NCBI GenBank assembly: GCA_964538915.1
Contig: CAZIFB010000008.1
Span: forward strand, 54,804-118,803
Origin: JAEUHQ01 sp964538915
GTDB taxonomy: Bacteria > Planctomycetota > UBA1135 > UBA2386
DNA: 64,000 bases
Direction of reading: 5' to 3'
The first letter of the stretch is position 1. Every line of letters starts with the position of its first letter. A program made the translations under genes and the position numbers. Shown one piece after another: positions 50,287 to 59,249 of this stretch. The notes under the pieces were generated by a model. It was given only the letters and a program-made list of their open reading frames with translations. It did not search any database and had not been told where the DNA came from.

Positions 50287-53200
50287 TTACTGCGCGGTGA
50301 AGGTCACGATGTTCGTCGCACTCGACCCAAGGCCGTTCGAGACATCGCATTGGACCTCGTAGGAGACGCCGGCTTGTAGTAGCCGCAGGTTGGTTTGGCA
50401 GTGTTTCCTCGATGGATCGAGTCGCGCCGGCTGGGTAAGCCATGTCGACGTCCCCGCGGGCCGGACGAGGAACGTAGCTGTCGTCACTGGTCCGTCTGAC
50501 AAACAGTAGCAGAGCGCCTTGCCACTCGGTCCAGGCACGACGATGAGGCGCGAGACGTCGGGATCGTTGGTGACGTCCACGGTCGCATCGACCGATGCCA
50601 CGCCAGGGAAACTCGCGGTGATCTTGGCCTGTCCAGGACCGACCGGGATGACACCGCCCATGCGCGTGACCTTGGCTACGTTCGTGTCGTTGCTTGACCA
50701 TGAAACAAGGCCGGTGACGTCCTTCGTGGGGCCTGTTGAGGAACCGAGGCGCAACTTCGCCGTGATGCCGATTCGTGGCCGCCCTGGGGTGATCGTGAGT
50801 CCTTCGTTCTCGAGTTCGAGGGCAAAGGGTGCCGGAACGGCCGCGTACACGGTTTCGAGAAGTCGTCCGTTCGTCGCGAACACGACCTGGCTGTTGCGAA
50901 GATCGACCACTGCGACGGTCGCGGGGAGAACGGAGCCGGGCAGTCCCGTCGGCACATGCAGCCCGGCGAAGGTCCACACGCCGTTGTAGTCCTGCAGGGA
51001 GCCGCGCCGATCCAGCATCTCGAACTGGCCTGCGACCATGGCGTAGTCGAGGCGAACCGCACTTCCAGGAGGAACTGCCGAGAACGCCAGGAGTTCGCTT
51101 CCTTGCTTCGCGCAGAAGCCGTTCTGCGGAATGGACACCGCGAGACCGTCGACAGTTGTCACCCAGTCCGTCGCGCCATGATTGGCCTTGAAGACGAGAC
51201 CGTTGGCGAATTCGAGGATGAGGCGGGGGTCCCTGAGGATGCCCGCCGTGGGCGAGGCGACGTGTTCCGCAAGGAGTGCCGTCAGGCCGATCTCTGTTCC
51301 GTTTCGTTCGTAGCGGACCGACGTCACATGCGACGTCTGCATCGCCTTGGCGACGCACCCGATCTGGAAGTAGGAGCGGACTTGGTCGCGCCAAGTGCGG
51401 GACACGGTTGGGTTGTCCCCGGGGAAGGTGATGTGCGAGTTGTGACCATAGCTGAGGACTGTCGTCGTCCACTCGTCCAAGAACGTGGGTTGGTCCAACG
51501 GGATGTGTACAAGGGGTGCGTGGGGTGGGGCAGGGTCGAAGAGCTGGATGAAGTGATCCTCGAAGCCCATGCCGCTGTTGCCCGTGGCAAGCGGAATCAC
51601 CTCACGAAGTTCGTAGTCGGGCAACACAGGCCCGGCAGAGTTGTTCGTGGCTCCCTGGTAGATCCACTGCGTCGGCAACGTGCGATTGGCACCGTCGGCG
51701 AGACCTGCGATGAACGTCGCGAAGCCGGCGCGCTGGTGGTAGCTCCCCTCTCCGAGGACCGGTCCCTCCAATGCGTCCTTGGTCGTACGGAAGATCCGGT
51801 CGCGGTAGGCCAGGTTCTGAGAGATTGACCGAGACTTGTTCGGATCGCCGCTTTGGTCGACTTCATGCCAGCCGGGGAGATCGGACATAGCATCGAGAAA
51901 CGCGCCGCCGGTTGGGAATCCGTACTGGCCAGCGATGCGCCGCAGCACGGGGACGAGGTTGCCTTCGCGCGAGGCGTGATCGACGACTACGTTCTCATCG
52001 TCGTACCATGTGCGGCCAAGGACCGGATCGAGCACGAAGAGGCTCTGCACGAAGCCGGACTTGGGTAGCCCCACTGCGTCGTGCGCGCACTGTGCGGCGT
52101 TGTACAGGGGGTTGACATCGACGGGGAAATAGGAGTTGCCGATGATTAGGGCCGACCCGATCGGTAGTCCGCGGCCCATGGAACCAGTCTCAAAGTAAGG
52201 CGCGAAGCACCAGTTTGCGTCGCGACAGGCCGTGGCGTAGGACAAGAAGTTCGCGCCGGATCCCCAGAACGTGCCACAGGCAATCGCGGGAGCCTGAGGG
52301 ACGAGGTCCGGCTGATTGACGTTGAAGGGGTTCTTGGCCCAACCCCACTTGCAGTGATAGACCTCGTCGAGGCCCGCGGCGGCACAGTCCTGCACCCAAG
52401 TCTCGGTGTTCGCAAACTGCCCGATCGCCGAGCAGAGCGTCACAGTGCGACCAGCCATGAGGCGACGATACTCTGATGGCGCCCGATCGACGACCATGAA
52501 GCAGTCGGTAATGTCGTCGGAGACAACGACGTAGCCGGTCTCGCAGACGGTCTCGTTGAGGTTGCCCTGCGCGTTCTTGTAGATCGCGGTTCCGACTTCA
52601 CCGACGAACTGCGTGCCGATGACAGCAGGTGTCACGGCCACGATCTCGCTCGCAGGACTCACGAACCAGTCGATCGACCGAGTGCAGAACGTCGGTGTTC
52701 CCGCGGTCACTGCAACGAAGACCGGCACATGGTCCATGTAGGGGATATGGACGATGCCCGTAGCGGACGGTGTGCTACCGAAGTCGCCGCCGCCAAACGA
52801 GAAGCCTGCGTAGTTGGGGGCAGATGGAGTGCTGTCGGTCGCGTCGGTTGCCACTTCGACCTGCAGCGCCTTGCCGACAAGGCGGAAGGAGTAGGTCTTG
52901 TGACGCACGACGTTGGAAAGAGGCGGTTGGACGAACGTGTCTTCGTACCCGATGGAGACGGTCCCGTCTGGAGAGAGCGCGTGACCAACGAGCGTAGTGA
53001 CGATGGAGTTGGCGGCGTATGCCCGAGGCAGCACGAGCGAACCGTAGTCGGCGTCACCGGGCGCGCTCAGTCGCGCGTACACTCCGGCCCCGACAACCGG
53101 TGTGATTCCCGTGGTGGTCTCGGTGACGTGGATCGTCCCGCTCGCGGTGACATCGACGCGGTACTCGACTTGCTTTCCTCCGTTGAGGTTGCGCAGACCG

Positions 53201-53388
53201 AGTAGGTAGCTGTTGGTGGTTGCATCGTAGGACGCGGTAGGAATGCCGACGGCTCGCGCCCCGCGCGGGAAGTGGCGCGCCTCGCTCTGAACGGACTGCG
53301 CGGGCGAAAGGGTTGATATGTAGCTCGCGGCTACGATGGGAGAGAGGAACAGGAATCGCATCGAATGGAGCAAGACGCGGTATGCCAT
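50287..53388 (-). CDS. Large secreted glycoside-hydrolase-like protein with Big2 and Fn3-like C-terminal domains
   Basis: A 1033-residue exported protein. Start: ATG 53388 or ATG 53361, the latter directly opening the signal segment F-L-F-L-S-P-I-V-A-A-S. The first 200 residues are beta-rich, residues about 300-660 look like a TIM-barrel glycosidase-type region rich in conserved Trp/Asp/His (W-G-W-A-K-N-P-F, W-Y-D-D-E-N-V-V-V-D-H, D-A-M-S-D-L-P-G-W-H), residues about 820-930 include a bacterial Ig (Big2) domain (G-L-V-S-W-S-S-N-D-T-N-V-A), and about 90 C-terminal residues an Fn3-like domain (V-S-Y-E-V-Q-C-D-V-S-N-G-L-G). The glycosidase assignment is tentative. Its codon use is visibly less GC-biased than neighbours upstream of 49 kb, consistent with transfer. 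It ends 27 bases from the IS630 end. Confidence 0.6.
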   Translation of the reverse strand: MAYRVLLHSMRFLFLSPIVAASYISTLSPAQSVQSEARHFPRGARAVGIPTASYDATTNSYLLGLRNLNGGKQVEYRVDVTASGTIHVTETTTGITPVVGAGVYARLSAPGDADYGSLVLPRAYAANSIVTTLVGHALSPDGTVSIGYEDTFVQPPLSNVVRHKTYSFRLVGKALQVEVATDATDSTPSAPNYAGFSFGGGDFGSTPSATGIVHIPYMDHVPVFVAVTAGTPTFCTRSIDWFVSPASEIVAVTPAVIGTQFVGEVGTAIYKNAQGNLNETVCETGYVVVSDDITDCFMVVDRAPSEYRRLMAGRTVTLCSAIGQFANTETWVQDCAAAGLDEVYHCKWGWAKNPFNVNQPDLVPQAPAIACGTFWGSGANFLSYATACRDANWCFAPYFETGSMGRGLPIGSALIIGNSYFPVDVNPLYNAAQCAHDAVGLPKSGFVQSLFVLDPVLGRTWYDDENVVVDHASREGNLVPVLRRIAGQYGFPTGGAFLDAMSDLPGWHEVDQSGDPNKSRSISQNLAYRDRIFRTTKDALEGPVLGEGSYHQRAGFATFIAGLADGANRTLPTQWIYQGATNNSAGPVLPDYELREVIPLATGNSGMGFEDHFIQLFDPAPPHAPLVHIPLDQPTFLDEWTTTVLSYGHNSHITFPGDNPTVSRTWRDQVRSYFQIGCVAKAMQTSHVTSVRYERNGTEIGLTALLAEHVASPTAGILRDPRLILEFANGLVFKANHGATDWVTTVDGLAVSIPQNGFCAKQGSELLAFSAVPPGSAVRLDYAMVAGQFEMLDRRGSLQDYNGVWTFAGLHVPTGLPGSVLPATVAVVDLRNSQVVFATNGRLLETVYAAVPAPFALELENEGLTITPGRPRIGITAKLRLGSSTGPTKDVTGLVSWSSNDTNVAKVTRMGGVIPVGPGQAKITASFPGVASVDATVDVTNDPDVSRLIVVPGPSGKALCYCLSDGPVTTATFLVRPAGTSTWLTQPARLDPSRKHCQTNLRLLQAGVSYEVQCDVSNGLGSSATNIVTFTAQ

Positions 53389-53915
53389 TGGTCAGGGCCT
53401 CGTGGGTTCGCGGCGGAGTGAGGAGCTGGTGACAGGTTGCGTGATCAATACCTGTACCCGCGACTCACTTGGGGTTGGGATGACGCAAGTGCGTGCTGGT
53501 GGGCATTCGATCAGCCCCGCACTGTCGACGCCCCGACGACCGACTGACATGTAACCGACATGCAGATTCGTCGTGGGTTAAGAATCCGGGGAAAAGACGC
53601 ACGGGAGTAGCGGTCACCGCCAGACTGGGGTTCGGCGCCCGAGGCCTGGATCGGCGAGATCCTCGGGGAGGCCTCGCGCATGTTGCGTCTTCGAGTTGTG
53701 CGCACACGGGGTCTGCGCCGATTCGTCGAGCAGGTGCAAGTTCCGCACGGGTCGCCACTAGGCTCGCTTCGGAGTCTCGCGCCTGTCGATGCGTCGATTC
53801 TGGCTGGACCAATCGCAACGTGCCCAGGACCCGAGCGCCGAGACGACCGTCCTGCGCCTCGACCACCTCAGTGAGGGGCCTCCACGGTCGTAGGAGCGCC
53901 GCACGGTAGGAGGCA
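53389..53915. other. Non-coding stretch between the secreted protein and the recombinase
   Basis: About 530 bases without convincing coding potential: the open frames in it are Arg/Ser/Pro-rich shadows without motif, start or spacing logic. No repeat or palindrome worth naming was seen. As it borders the recombinase it is a reasonable place for an attachment site, but none could be recognised. Confidence 0.4.
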
Positions 53916-54797
53916 TCAACGTCCCACCGCCGCCCGCAACTTCGCCCTGTCCACCGCCGTGTAGATCGTCGTGCTGACGATCGAGCTGTGGTTCAGTGCG
54001 CTCTGAACCATCCGCAGGTCGCCCGTGCGCGCGAGCAGCGAAGCCGCGAACGCGTGACGGCAAGAGTGGGCGCTCTTTCCGGCGATGCCAGCCTTAGCGA
54101 ACCACGCCGAGAGCCGCCGCTGCGCGTGCCGCATCGAGATGCGTCGCCCGTTGGCGACGAAGAGCGCTCCGTCGGAGCGCTTGCCGAGGAACGACCGCAG
54201 CGCCTTCGCCACCGCCTCCGGCATCACCGCCGTGGTTGGGCGGTCGTTCTTCGTGGTGCGCAAGGCGAGCTCGCCGTGCGCGAAGTCAATGTCCCCGACG
54301 TCGAGTGCGAGGGCCGAGCCGATGCGGATGCCGGTGCCCAGGAGCAACTCGACCAGCATCCTGTCGCGTGCCGCTTCGTCGCCCTTTGCCTCCGCGAGCA
54401 CGTCGAGTAGCCGCTTCTGCTCGTCGGCGTGCAACGCCCGTGGCGGTGCGGGTGCGCAGCGGGCTCGGCGCAGCAACCTCGCGGGGTTCGTCGGGACCAA
54501 CCCTGCATCGTGCAGGTGCTTCGCGAAGCACCGCACCGATGTCCGCATGGCGTTGAGCGACACCGCTTTCTTGGCCCCGCCGCGGCAACTCGACTTCGCG
54601 GCGTCGTCGGCGAAGAACCTGGCGAGCAGCGGCGGCGTCAACTTCGCGACGGAGGTGGGGGCGCGGGTGGCGACCAACCAGTTCGCGAGCGACGTGACGT
54701 GCCGGCGGTACTGCCCGATGGTATGCGGCGATCGGCCATCGGCTTCGAGCTGGAGCAAGAACGCTTGGAGTGCGGCTTGGACGTGCATGCCTGACAT
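53916..54797 (-). CDS. Tyrosine recombinase / integrase (XerC/D-like)
   Basis: A 293-residue site-specific recombinase with a core-binding SAM-like N-terminal domain (L-L-Q-L-E-A-D-G-R-S-P-H-T-I-G-Q-Y-R-R-H) and the catalytic domain carrying the full set: R158 in G-T-G-I-R-I-G, K183 in T-T-K-N-D, H244 and R247 in S-A-H-S-C-R-H-A-F, H270 in A-L-N-H-S-S and the nucleophile Y279 in T-T-I-Y-T-A. Length and layout fit XerC/D and integron/phage integrases. It is the likely mobility gene of the region to its right and points toward the flanking gap. Small Xer-like enzymes with other roles cannot be excluded. Confidence 0.92.
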   Translation of the reverse strand: MSGMHVQAALQAFLLQLEADGRSPHTIGQYRRHVTSLANWLVATRAPTSVAKLTPPLLARFFADDAAKSSCRGGAKKAVSLNAMRTSVRCFAKHLHDAGLVPTNPARLLRRARCAPAPPRALHADEQKRLLDVLAEAKGDEAARDRMLVELLLGTGIRIGSALALDVGDIDFAHGELALRTTKNDRPTTAVMPEAVAKALRSFLGKRSDGALFVANGRRISMRHAQRRLSAWFAKAGIAGKSAHSCRHAFAASLLARTGDLRMVQSALNHSSIVSTTIYTAVDRAKLRAAVGR

Positions 54798-54935
54798 GCA
54801 GCCATGCGACGCCGCAGCAGCTCAAGGCGCATTCGCGGCCTGGAACGCGGCGTTCGCTTTCTGCTCGGAGCGGATGCTGCTGCGAAGTGGGGCGCGGGAG
54901 CAACGCCGCGCCGCGGATGCCGCTCTCACGCGCGA

Positions 54936-55094
54936 ATGATCTGCGCGCTGGGCACGTTCGAGATGTGGGCCATCGTCTGCGGCGTCGCCGCGTTCGTGGT
55001 TGGCCTCCTGGGCGAGATGCGGCGCTCCTCGGCGGGGGAGCGAATCCTTCCGCGTCGCGGGCGGCGAGACCCGGAGCGCGAATCGCGCGGGTAG
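54936..55094 (+). CDS. Possible small membrane protein
   Basis: ATG 54936 opens a 52-codon frame encoding one hydrophobic helix (F-E-M-W-A-I-V-C-G-V-A-A-F-V-V-G-L-L-G) followed by a basic tail (R-R-S-S ... R-R-G-R-R). No family is known. It stands alone between the recombinase and the convergent propeller-protein gene, without a clear SD. Confidence 0.35.
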   Translation: MICALGTFEMWAIVCGVAAFVVGLLGEMRRSSAGERILPRRGRRDPERESRG

Positions 55095-55162
55095 CGCGTG
55101 CTGCCCCCGGGGCGCATTCGAGGGGAAATGCGCCCGTTCGGGTCCCTGACGTAGAGGAAGAG

Positions 55163-56707
55163 TCAGAACATGCCGGCGCTCAGCCGAAGAGCGTTCGTCG
55201 CGGTTACCGCGACCCACCTGCCTTGGGCGTCGAGTTCGATCGGCACCATTTGATGAAAGAACGGCACCCCGACGAACGGTGGCGAGCTTGGCAGAAACAG
55301 ATGGGAGTGAGCGGTGCCGTTCGTGGTGACCACTGCGTCCAGGATGTCCGGGGGGACAAGTAGGTCGCAGCCAGGGATGGCTTGGAGGAACGCCACCGTC
55401 AATGGCACAAGTCCCTGTGGGACCGATGCCAAGCTTGTCAGATGCAACACGATGGCGTTCTGCGGGAGGCCGCTTCCCGTCGCGTGGAATGTCGCGTCCA
55501 CCCATGGGGGAGCATCGGCAACCAGCGTATTCCCGGAGCAGCCAGCACCGTAGGGCATGGAGCTGCCCGGGCAGCCCGATGCCAGATTAGCCAAGTAGGG
55601 GGAGACGGTCCCGTCCGCCATCACAAAGTCGCCTCCGGCGACGATCGATCCGTCAGAGAGTTCCGCGAACGCCACCACGATGTTGTCCATCCCGGTGCCG
55701 AGTGCGGACCACGTGCCACTGGATGTGTGCCAACGAGCCACTCGGCTCACCGGCGTTCCGGCCGCAGATGTGAAGCTCCCGCCGACGAGCCAATCGCCGT
55801 TTGGCAGTTCGTGGATTCGGTTGACGCGCCCGTTGGTGCCCGGTGTTCCTACCCAGGACGTGCCGTCCCAAAGGGCAACGCCGCTACTGGGAGTGGTGAA
55901 GTCCCCGCCGGCGGCAATGTGCCCGTCGCGGAGCGTAGTCAGGGCATACACGTTGTTGTTGATGACAGACCCAACCGGTGACCACGCGTTGCCGTCCCAT
56001 TGAGCGATGCACGTTGCGGGCAGGCCGCCAGCTTGATTGAAGCCGCCGCCGACGACCAGATTGCCGTCATTCAGCATCGACGCCATGGCCTTGATGAAGC
56101 CGTTCGTGCCTTGACCCAAGGGCGACCATGTGCCGCTGCTTGCGGTCCACTCGGCCACGTTGTGGACCACCGAGGAGCCGGACAGCGAGAAACTTCCCCC
56201 AGCGATCAGTTTGCCCCGCCAAACTACGAGGGAAGTCACATCATCGCCTGCAACGCCGAGCCCAGTCCCGAGGGCCGCCCATGTATTGTTAGTTGGGTCC
56301 CAGACCGCAATGTTCCTCGCCGGCAGCCCTCCGGCCGACGAAAAATCACCGCCGACGATCAGAGAGCCTTCCCACAAAACTAGTGCATTGACCTGCGAGG
56401 CAAATCCCGTGGTTCCCGACCCAAGTGCCGTCCATGAGGAGCCGTTCCACTCAGCTACGTTTGCGGCGGCGAGACCTCCGGCTGTGGAGAAGTGGCCTCC
56501 CGCGACAACGCTCCCCTGCGGCATCACAAGAAGCGTTCGTACGTAGCTGTCCATCCCGGAGGCAGTGGATGGCCAGGGCGACCATTGAGGCGCGCAAGGC
56601 TGGCTGGTTTGCGCGAAGGCAGCCCCCGAGGCGATGGCTGCTACCGCCCATCCACCGGCAAGTCGGGAACGGCGTGAGCCACGAGTGCGGAAGCGAGAGG
56701 TTGGCAT
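55163..56707 (-). CDS. Secreted multi-blade propeller protein
   Basis: A 514-residue protein with a twin-arginine-like start (F-R-T-R-G-S-R-R-S-R) and a signal segment ending A-A-F-A-Q. Residues about 50-385 contain about nine repeats of 35-45 residues, each with V-V/I-A-G-G-x-F-S/T-x-A-G-G and, after, W-x-x-x-x-W-x-x-L-G-x-G, making a beta propeller of delta-60-like type. Residues about 390-514 are the module with C-x-G ... F-F-H-Q-M-V and an A-L-R-L-S-A-G end, related to that of three other secreted proteins here. A fragment of the same family lies at 27559-27846. Confidence 0.82.
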   Translation of the reverse strand: MPTSRFRTRGSRRSRLAGGWAVAAIASGAAFAQTSQPCAPQWSPWPSTASGMDSYVRTLLVMPQGSVVAGGHFSTAGGLAAANVAEWNGSSWTALGSGTTGFASQVNALVLWEGSLIVGGDFSSAGGLPARNIAVWDPTNNTWAALGTGLGVAGDDVTSLVVWRGKLIAGGSFSLSGSSVVHNVAEWTASSGTWSPLGQGTNGFIKAMASMLNDGNLVVGGGFNQAGGLPATCIAQWDGNAWSPVGSVINNNVYALTTLRDGHIAAGGDFTTPSSGVALWDGTSWVGTPGTNGRVNRIHELPNGDWLVGGSFTSAAGTPVSRVARWHTSSGTWSALGTGMDNIVVAFAELSDGSIVAGGDFVMADGTVSPYLANLASGCPGSSMPYGAGCSGNTLVADAPPWVDATFHATGSGLPQNAIVLHLTSLASVPQGLVPLTVAFLQAIPGCDLLVPPDILDAVVTTNGTAHSHLFLPSSPPFVGVPFFHQMVPIELDAQGRWVAVTATNALRLSAGMF

Positions 56708-56951
56708 GGCGACTCCTTCTCGGGGATCGCGACCGTTCCCCGACTTCCAGTGCGTCGGTTTCGACGCAGGTCTCGGCTCCTTCGACGCAGTTGGTTGAGC
56801 GAGTGTTCCGCCTGAGTTGGGCTTGTTCGTTGGTCGGCGGTTACGCACTGGGCACTGACTACCCTGTTTGATGCTGTCGGTTATCATCGGGTGTCGAGCC
56901 ACCGTCCACGCGCACCTCCCAAGCGGCTCCAAACGCCCCACGAGGTGCTGC

Positions 56952-58220
56952 TTGTCGACGAACGTCACTCCGCCGGTCGAGCTCGTCCCGATCTCGAAGC
57001 TCTTTTGCTCGCCCTCCAACCCCCGCCTGAACGACCAGGCCGTCCCGCACGTCGCGGCATCGCTACGCCGATTCGGCTGGCAGCAGCCGATCGTCGCGCG
57101 CCGCAGCGGTGAGGTGATCGCGGGCAACACGCGGCTGAAGGCTGCGCAGAGCCTCGGCATGACGGAGGTTCCCGTGTGGTGGTTCGACGGCAGCGACATC
57201 GATGCGGTGTCGTTCGCCGTTGCCGACAACCGCACGCACGAGTTCGCCCAGTGGAACGAGGCCGAGCTGTCGCGGCTGCTCGAAGAGTTGAAGAAGGAAG
57301 ACGCGCTCGACGGCGTGGGCTTCTCCGAGGACGACCTCGACGCACTCGTCGCGAAGCTGCGCGAACAGGAGGAAGTCGACAAGGACCTGCTCGACGAAGG
57401 TGCCGACGAACCGCTGCCCGTCGCAGTGGCGAAGCTCGGCGACCTGTGGTGCCTCGGCGAGCATCGCTTGCTCTGCGGCGACTCGACGAACCTCAAGGAC
57501 GTGCTGCGCGTGATGGACGGCGCGAAGGCGGCGCTCGTCGCGACGGATCCGCCGTACCTCGTCGACTACACCGGCGAGCGCCCGAATGACTCGGGCAAGG
57601 ACTGGACGGCGACGTACCGCGAGATCGACATCCAGGACGCCGACGGCTTCTTCCGTTCCGTGTTCGCGAACGTGCTCGAGGTACTCGGGCCGAAGGGCGC
57701 GCTGTACTGCTGGCACGCGCACAAGCGATGCGGCGACATCCAGCGGATTTGGCGCGACCTCGGCATCCTCGACCACCAGCAGATCATCTGGGTGAAGCCG
57801 ACGCCGGTGTTCGGGCGCGTCTACTGGCACTTCCGCCACGAGCCGTGCGCGATGGGGTGGCGGCAAGGCGACAAGCCGGAGCACGACGGCGTGCACGAGC
57901 ACGACTCGGTGTGGGAGGTCGACTGGGATGGCAAGGCGCGCGTCGTCGGGAACGCGCATCCAACCGAGAAACCCGTTGAGTTGTTCGTGCGCCCGATCAA
58001 GAAGCACACGCGCGTCGGCGACATCGTGTTCGAGCCGTTCAGCGGCAGCGGCTCGCAGCTCATCGCGGCGGAACGCACCGGACGCCGGTGCCGCGCCATC
58101 GAGATCAGCCCGCCGTACGTCGACGTGGCGATCAAGCGATGGCAGAAGGCGACGGGCAACGAGGCAACGCTCGACGGCCGCACGTTCGCCGAGGTCGCGG
58201 CAGAGCGAGGTGTGTCGTGA
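56952..58220 (+). CDS. ParB-like nuclease domain fused to a beta-class DNA methyltransferase (phage style)
   Basis: A 422-residue protein. Residues 1-100 are a ParB/sulfiredoxin-like domain (L-V-P-I-S-K-L, N-P-R-L-N-D-Q-A, S-G-E-V-I-A-G-N-T-R-L-K-A-A, V-P-V-W-W, A-D-N-R-T-H-E). Residues about 175-400 are an N6-adenine or N4-cytosine methyltransferase with D-P-P-Y at 199 (motif IV) before the SAM motif F-S-G-S-G at 363, the order of the beta class. Such ParB-MTases are typical of phages and genomic islands. The start is inferred: TTG 56952 after a GAGGTG; ATG 56868 is an alternative but gives an odd leader. Recognition sequence unknown; no restriction enzyme is adjacent. Confidence 0.88.
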   Translation: MSTNVTPPVELVPISKLFCSPSNPRLNDQAVPHVAASLRRFGWQQPIVARRSGEVIAGNTRLKAAQSLGMTEVPVWWFDGSDIDAVSFAVADNRTHEFAQWNEAELSRLLEELKKEDALDGVGFSEDDLDALVAKLREQEEVDKDLLDEGADEPLPVAVAKLGDLWCLGEHRLLCGDSTNLKDVLRVMDGAKAALVATDPPYLVDYTGERPNDSGKDWTATYREIDIQDADGFFRSVFANVLEVLGPKGALYCWHAHKRCGDIQRIWRDLGILDHQQIIWVKPTPVFGRVYWHFRHEPCAMGWRQGDKPEHDGVHEHDSVWEVDWDGKARVVGNAHPTEKPVELFVRPIKKHTRVGDIVFEPFSGSGSQLIAAERTGRRCRAIEISPPYVDVAIKRWQKATGNEATLDGRTFAEVAAERGVS

Positions 58221-58471
58221 GCGCCCTGGTCGCCTTGCTGGCGTGGCTCGCCGTGTTGCTCGGCATCACGGTGTTCGACGGTCGCCCTCGGCTCACGTTC
58301 TGGTGCGTGTTCGGGGCGTTCCTGCTCGCCGGGTGCCACGAGGTGGGGCGCGGCGCCGTCTTCGAGGGTGTGTTCACGTTCTTCTTCGGAGCCGGACTGG
58401 GCTGGGTACTCAGGTCGGCGCCGAGGTCGACGCCCTCGGTCACGGCGGGAGGCGGCGATGCGCATCCGTGA
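58217..58471 (+). CDS. Small two-helix membrane protein in the island operon
   Basis: An 84-residue protein with three short hydrophobic segments (L-V-A-L-L-A-W-L-A-V-L-L-G, W-C-V-F-G-A-F-L-L-A-G, G-V-F-T-F-F-F-G-A-G-L-G). GTG 58217 overlaps the methyltransferase stop (GTGA). Its end overlaps the ATG of the next gene by 14 bases. Role unknown; holin-like position but no evidence for it. Confidence 0.6.
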   Translation: MSALVALLAWLAVLLGITVFDGRPRLTFWCVFGAFLLAGCHEVGRGAVFEGVFTFFFGAGLGWVLRSAPRSTPSVTAGGGDAHP

Positions 58472-59249
58472 CCGCCGCATCAGCCAGCTTCGGCGCGCCA
58501 TCGAGTCGTCGCCGGTGCAGCAGCACCTGCTCACCGAGGAGTACGAGTGGTTCCTGCACTTCGGGGAACTGCCTGACGACGACGTGGTGGCCTACGCGGT
58601 GGTGCTGCACGCGATGGGCGGTGGGGTGGACCCGTCGTGGGCCGACGATGCGCTGCATCCGTCGCGGCGCCCGAGCCTGGAGCAGCGCGTGCGAGACGAG
58701 TTGACGAAGCTGCCGCCATCGGTGCGGGCCGGGCTGTTCTTCGAGGCGCTGTTCAAGCCCGAGCCGATTCGCCGCATCGCCCGTGCACAGATCGCCGTGG
58801 AGGTCGCGTACGGCGGCGACGTCGCGAACGTGGCGTTCGGGGCGCGCCACGGCATCCCCATGTACGGCAGCGTGGCGCTGCACATGGCGGGCTACCCGAG
58901 GCGCTACATCACGGCACCCTACGAGGATCAGGGCAACCGGCTGCTCGTGCGGCAGGACAAGCTCTGCGGACGTATCCCGCAGGACGACCCGGAGTGGTTC
59001 GAGGCGCAGGCGAAGGCGCAGGCGAAGGCGCAGGCGTGGTTCGAACAGTCAGGGGAGTTGCCGAAGGACGCTCTGCACGCCGAGGTGGTGCTGCTCGAAG
59101 CGGAGTGGCAGCAGATGGCCGCGCACCGGAACGGCAAGGACGTGAGCCGGGCGTTGGCGCTGCTCGACCGCGTGGCGCGGCGGGGCGACGGCAGCGAACT
59201 GGCGCTGAAGGAGCTGTGCGCGATGGTGGCGGCGGGGGATCTCAGATGA
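58458..59249 (+). CDS. Unknown island protein with two GELPxD helical motifs (copy 1)
   Basis: A 263-residue soluble protein of no recognised family. Two copies of a motif occur: W-F-L-H-F-G-E-L-P-D-D-D-V-V-A-Y-A-V-V-L near residues 30-49 and W-F-E-Q-S-G-E-L-P-K-D near 195-205 followed by A-E-V-V-L-L. Between them lies G-I-P-M-Y-G-S-V-A-L-H-M-A-G-Y-P-R-R-Y-I. The same arrangement is seen in the protein at 61633-62358, with matching order of elements, so they are diverged paralogues. A short tandem repeat (K-A-Q-A) sits before the second motif. The ATG 58458 overlaps the previous gene; its stop overlaps the next (ATGA). Confidence 0.7.
   Translation: MRIRDRRISQLRRAIESSPVQQHLLTEEYEWFLHFGELPDDDVVAYAVVLHAMGGGVDPSWADDALHPSRRPSLEQRVRDELTKLPPSVRAGLFFEALFKPEPIRRIARAQIAVEVAYGGDVANVAFGARHGIPMYGSVALHMAGYPRRYITAPYEDQGNRLLVRQDKLCGRIPQDDPEWFEAQAKAQAKAQAWFEQSGELPKDALHAEVVLLEAEWQQMAAHRNGKDVSRALALLDRVARRGDGSELALKELCAMVAAGDLR
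59003..59036 (+). repeat. 12-base tandem repeat within copy 1
   Basis: The unit GGCGCAGGCGAA occurs almost three times in a row, encoding E-A-Q-A-K-A-Q-A-K-A-Q-A. It marks slippage-prone expansion just before the second GELPxD motif. Confidence 0.85.

Noticed and set aside
53465..53866. 133-codon open frame on the minus strand in the gap before the recombinase
   Set aside because: Arg/Ser/Pro-rich, no motif, no start with SD, and equally long frames on the other strand.
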